NCBI GenBank assembly: GCA_030596365.1
Contig: JAUVKG010000109.1
Location: 1 to 8,254 of the forward strand
Source: Chlamydiota bacterium
Lineage (GTDB): Bacteria; Auribacterota; UBA3054; B51-G9
DNA length: 8,254 bases
Direction of reading: 5' to 3'
The notes under the pieces were generated by a model. The model did no database searches. It was not told the origin of the DNA and saw only the letters and a program-made list of their open reading frames with translations. The translations under genes and the position numbers were made by a program. Each line of letters opens with the position of its first letter. Position 1 is the stretch's first letter. Shown here piece by piece: positions 7,701-8,254 of this stretch.

Positions 7701-8030
7701 TTTGATTATACTGTTCATGGAAAAGTTTGGCGCCAGGGGAAAAATTGCGTGTGGCATGACCAGAATCTTATTATCGAAATAAATTGTCCGAAAAAATTTA
7801 AAGGAGATTTTTACGTGCACTTCGATGACTTTGATAGTGGAGGACGGGAAGCCGCGTTATTCTTTTGTGGTACAGATTTAGGACCAATATTTCGTTACGA
7901 CAAAGGAGGAATCTGGCTGAAACTACCTGTTACTGCTGACTTGGCAAAAGAAGGGAAATTATGGATTGACACAAGAGTAACAAGAGGGATGAACGTTGTT
8001 ATTTCACAGATAGTTCTTATTCCAAAATAA
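4704..8030 (+). CDS. Large exported GH2-family glycosidase (beta-galactosidase/beta-glucuronidase-like) carrying two in-frame palindromic insertions
   Basis: 1108 residues from ATG 4704, preferred over ATG 4689 because it forms an ATGA overlap with the upstream stop and directly begins a signal peptide (MNHLKTIIML... cut after VAA, residue 20). Domains: GH2 sugar-binding jelly roll about 24-195 (LKGNWDFKLDP, WYQKEVDIP, LFLERAMWETRVYVDG); Ig-like about 196-320; TIM barrel from about 325 (FNLNGRNIFLRG) to about 640. MSMGNELG gives Glu446 as acid/base and LIAHEIGHT gives Glu522 as nucleophile, so both catalytic residues are intact. A beta-sandwich follows (about 645-765, ending NSWNFWVYP), then an alpha/beta domain (GGKVLLLPEYG, about 780-930) resembling glutamine-amidotransferase-like/trimerisation domains, and a beta-rich C-terminal domain (about 980-1108). 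Two insertions (residues 283-306 and 723-753) lie in strand-connecting loops of the Ig-like and beta-sandwich domains and leave the frame open. Likely periplasmic or outer-membrane-side removal of terminal sugars. The exact substrate cannot be told. Confidence 0.88.
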   Translation: MNHLKTIIMLSFTIMSVVAAEETVSLKGNWDFKLDPDNLGIKEQWFNQKLPDKARLPGSLDEQKLGFKNDEKRLDHLTREYKYIGKAWYQKEVDIPENWSNKRIILFLERAMWETRVYVDGNYIGFQNSLCAPHVYNLTDFLLPGKHNITILVDNTVKINIGHSHSPMLWTHAITEETQTDWNGIIGIIELIATPKIWIDSIQTYPDFEGKIITVKIIIGNITGKKIEGKLNLEDLTDNVSVKNIPFSAIGKETVVEAKLPFGKTPTLWGEFSPKLHELEVMLEGRCPQRPNNHTGIKVAGDDDPPTRNVTNTKTIKFSLRDFRANGHHFNLNGRNIFLRGNVDCAIFPLTGYPPMNVDEWKRMFNIYKNYGLNHVRFHSWCPPEAAFTAADELGIIFQVENPLWDGYGMVGSIPERAAFILAEANRIVDTYGNHPSFCLMSMGNELGDGNEPYLAYLVDYLKKKDPRHLYTSTSSPPEIEREKDDYFVGSGTEDGVSIGINPFKDFRESLEHLKRPLIAHEIGHTVVYPNYREIPKYTGHLKPRNLETFKKSLEANHMLDQADDFQKASGKQVVEIYKENIEVQLRSPNVAGFQLLDLQDFPGQGTALVGLLDVFLDSKGLIAPEKFREFCSETVPLIRTRSFTWDSDETFEATAEIAHYGKEDLKEVTPVWTIKTKDEKIIKEGKFNKIDIPTGKTTQLGKFEFKLNKIKSPQQFVVEVSLEGRCVTRECRVSQRPKNILENKVAGDGDPPNVANSWNFWVYPTNSSIEIPDDVTISKKWDAKTQEILENGGKVLLLPEYGTCDKAEPSYWHPVFWCYQLFTCQPETLGILCDKNHPALAEFPTDIYADWQWYDILQYSEALLINDTPADFRPIVQFIPDFNNNKKYAAIFETEVGKGKLIFCSINLRNNIENRCEAKQLLHSLLAYMESDKFQPVKSLDKKTLDRILKFTPKSKHKSNKPNTATAVLNIRAAANAPAVKSDPWNASMDQIIAKKDGFDYTVHGKVWRQGKNCVWHDQNLIIEINCPKKFKGDFYVHFDDFDSGGREAALFFCGTDLGPIFRYDKGGIWLKLPVTADLAKEGKLWIDTRVTRGMNVVISQIVLIPK
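5550..5621 (+). repeat. In-frame palindromic element, copy 1 (72 nt, 24 codons)
   Basis: A GC-rich insert in otherwise AT-rich coding DNA. It starts TGGAGGGACGCTG and ends CGACGACCCTCCA, imperfect terminal inverted repeats. The left half (5556-5575) is a perfect hairpin: stem GGACGCTG, loop TCCC, stem CAGCGTCC. The right half (5597-5616) is a second hairpin: stem GGTCGCCG, loop GGGA, stem CGACGACC with one mismatch. The two loops are complementary to each other. The halves are separated by 21 nt (5576-5596) that begin and end in TAA. Read from CTG 5550 it encodes LEGRCPQRP, then a variable NNHTGI part, then KVAGDDDPP. It sits between the Ig-domain strands HELEVM and KTIKFSLRDF of the GH2 protein, a place where normal family members have a short turn. 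A 1-nt extension makes the element a multiple of three. Mobility is inferred from the two copies. Confidence 0.9.
6870..6962 (+). repeat. In-frame palindromic element, copy 2 (93 nt, 31 codons, enlarged left loop)
   Basis: Same element, same orientation and same reading frame as copy 1. The left stem GGACGCTG (6876-6883) pairs with CAGCGTCC (6909-6916), but the loop is 25 nt rather than 4, adding exactly 7 codons. Within that loop ACTCG (6888-6892) can pair with CGGGT (6900-6904, one wobble pair in RNA). The spacer is again 21 nt (6917-6937), begins and ends in TAA, and is only about half identical to copy 1. The right hairpin is perfect: GGTCGCCG, loop GGGA, CGGCGACC (6938-6957). The encoded peptide is LEGRC, VTRECRVS, QRP, KNILEN, KVAGDGDPP. 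It lies in the loop between strands QQFVVEVS and NSWNFWVYP of the post-catalytic beta-sandwich. Terminal repeats TGGAGGG/CCCTCCA are exact. The better right hairpin and longer left arm suggest it is not a simple recent duplicate of copy 1. Confidence 0.9.
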
Positions 8031-8115
8031 GTCGCGCTTCCCGGTGCAGACCGCACTTGGTTTTGACACTGACGTTTCCACGCCGAACAAAATTTTGCCA
8101 TTACTTACTTTTTCT

Positions 8116-8183
8116 CCATATCGTGCATAAATCAGGACAAATTGTTATATCTATTAATTTTTTTGTGTGATACTATATTTACA
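8116..8183 (+). promoter_or_regulatory. Second copy of the 37-bp box promoter, facing out of the window
   Basis: The box is at 8116-8152, with 36/37 matches to 3520-3556. TGATACTAT (8168-8176, extended -10) and TTTACA (8178-8183) lie at exactly the same offsets from the box as in the first copy, although the 15-nt stretch between box and -10 has diverged. Predicted transcription starts near 8183 and proceeds rightwards. No gene is complete downstream: ATG 8187 opens only six codons, and ATG 8251 is at the window edge and may or may not be the next start. The 85 nt between the GH2 stop and the box (8031-8115) show no convincing terminator or gene. In copy 2 the direct half-sites are clearer (GCATAAATC at 8125-8133, GGACAAATT at 8135-8143, period 10). 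Confidence 0.7.
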
Positions 8184-8254
8184 AATATGAAAATAATCTG
8201 CTTGTAAATAAAATTAAGTGTTCTTTACTAAAAAAACACAAAGATAAAATATGT

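Noticed and set aside
8031..8115. Possible terminator after the GH2 gene (GTGC and GCAC around 8043-8055)
   Set aside because: The stem is only about four base pairs and is not followed by a T-run, so it does not support a terminator call.

Overview
The window looks like a polysaccharide-degradation locus from an uncultured or environmental bacterium of the PVC group, most likely Lentisphaerota/Kiritimatiellota-like. This is inferred from the combination of a PEP-CTERM sorting signal, several secreted glycoside hydrolases of unusual families, a URO-D-like methyltransferase of the kind often annotated as 'trimethylamine corrinoid protein 2', AT-rich DNA and weak Shine-Dalgarno signals. No taxonomic marker gene is present, so the assignment is tentative. 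All five genes are on the + strand and no RNA gene or CRISPR array is seen.

Layout: (1) 1-336 is the 3' end of a secreted beta-rich protein with a C-terminal PEP-CTERM anchor. It overlaps by 17 nt (2) 320-2020, an exported right-handed beta-helix glycosidase-like protein with a GH28/GH110-type Asp triad. After 21 nt comes (3) 2042-3478, an exported TIM-barrel (clan GH-A-like, DUF4832-like) hydrolase. These three form one transcription unit whose promoter is outside the window. A 140-nt intergenic region holds a strong candidate promoter, followed by (4) 3619-4707, the URO-D-like protein, joined by an ATGA overlap to (5) 4704-8030, a large exported GH2 glycosidase. The tail 8031-8254 has no gene but carries a second copy of the same promoter, presumably for a gene just beyond the window. 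The likely joint role is breakdown of a complex, possibly methylated or galactose/uronate-containing glycan outside the cytoplasm, with the cytoplasmic URO-D-like enzyme acting on a product or on one-carbon metabolism. The substrate cannot be read from the sequence.

Two things stand out. First, the GH2 gene carries two copies of a GC-rich, doubly palindromic element (5550-5621 and 6870-6962) inserted in the same orientation and reading frame. They add 24 and 31 residues (LEGRC...QRP...KVAGDxDPP) to loops between beta-strands of two different domains. The element has near-perfect terminal inverted repeats, two internal hairpins with mutually complementary loops (TCCC and GGGA), a constant 21-nt spacer, and lengths that are multiples of three. 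This resembles, in concept, the Rickettsia palindromic elements that colonise coding sequences. Second, a 37-bp box, 36/37 identical, occurs at 3520-3556 and 8116-8152, each followed at exactly the same distance by an extended -10 sequence and a TTTACA. This points to a shared activator-dependent promoter, plausibly a regulon operator for the locus.
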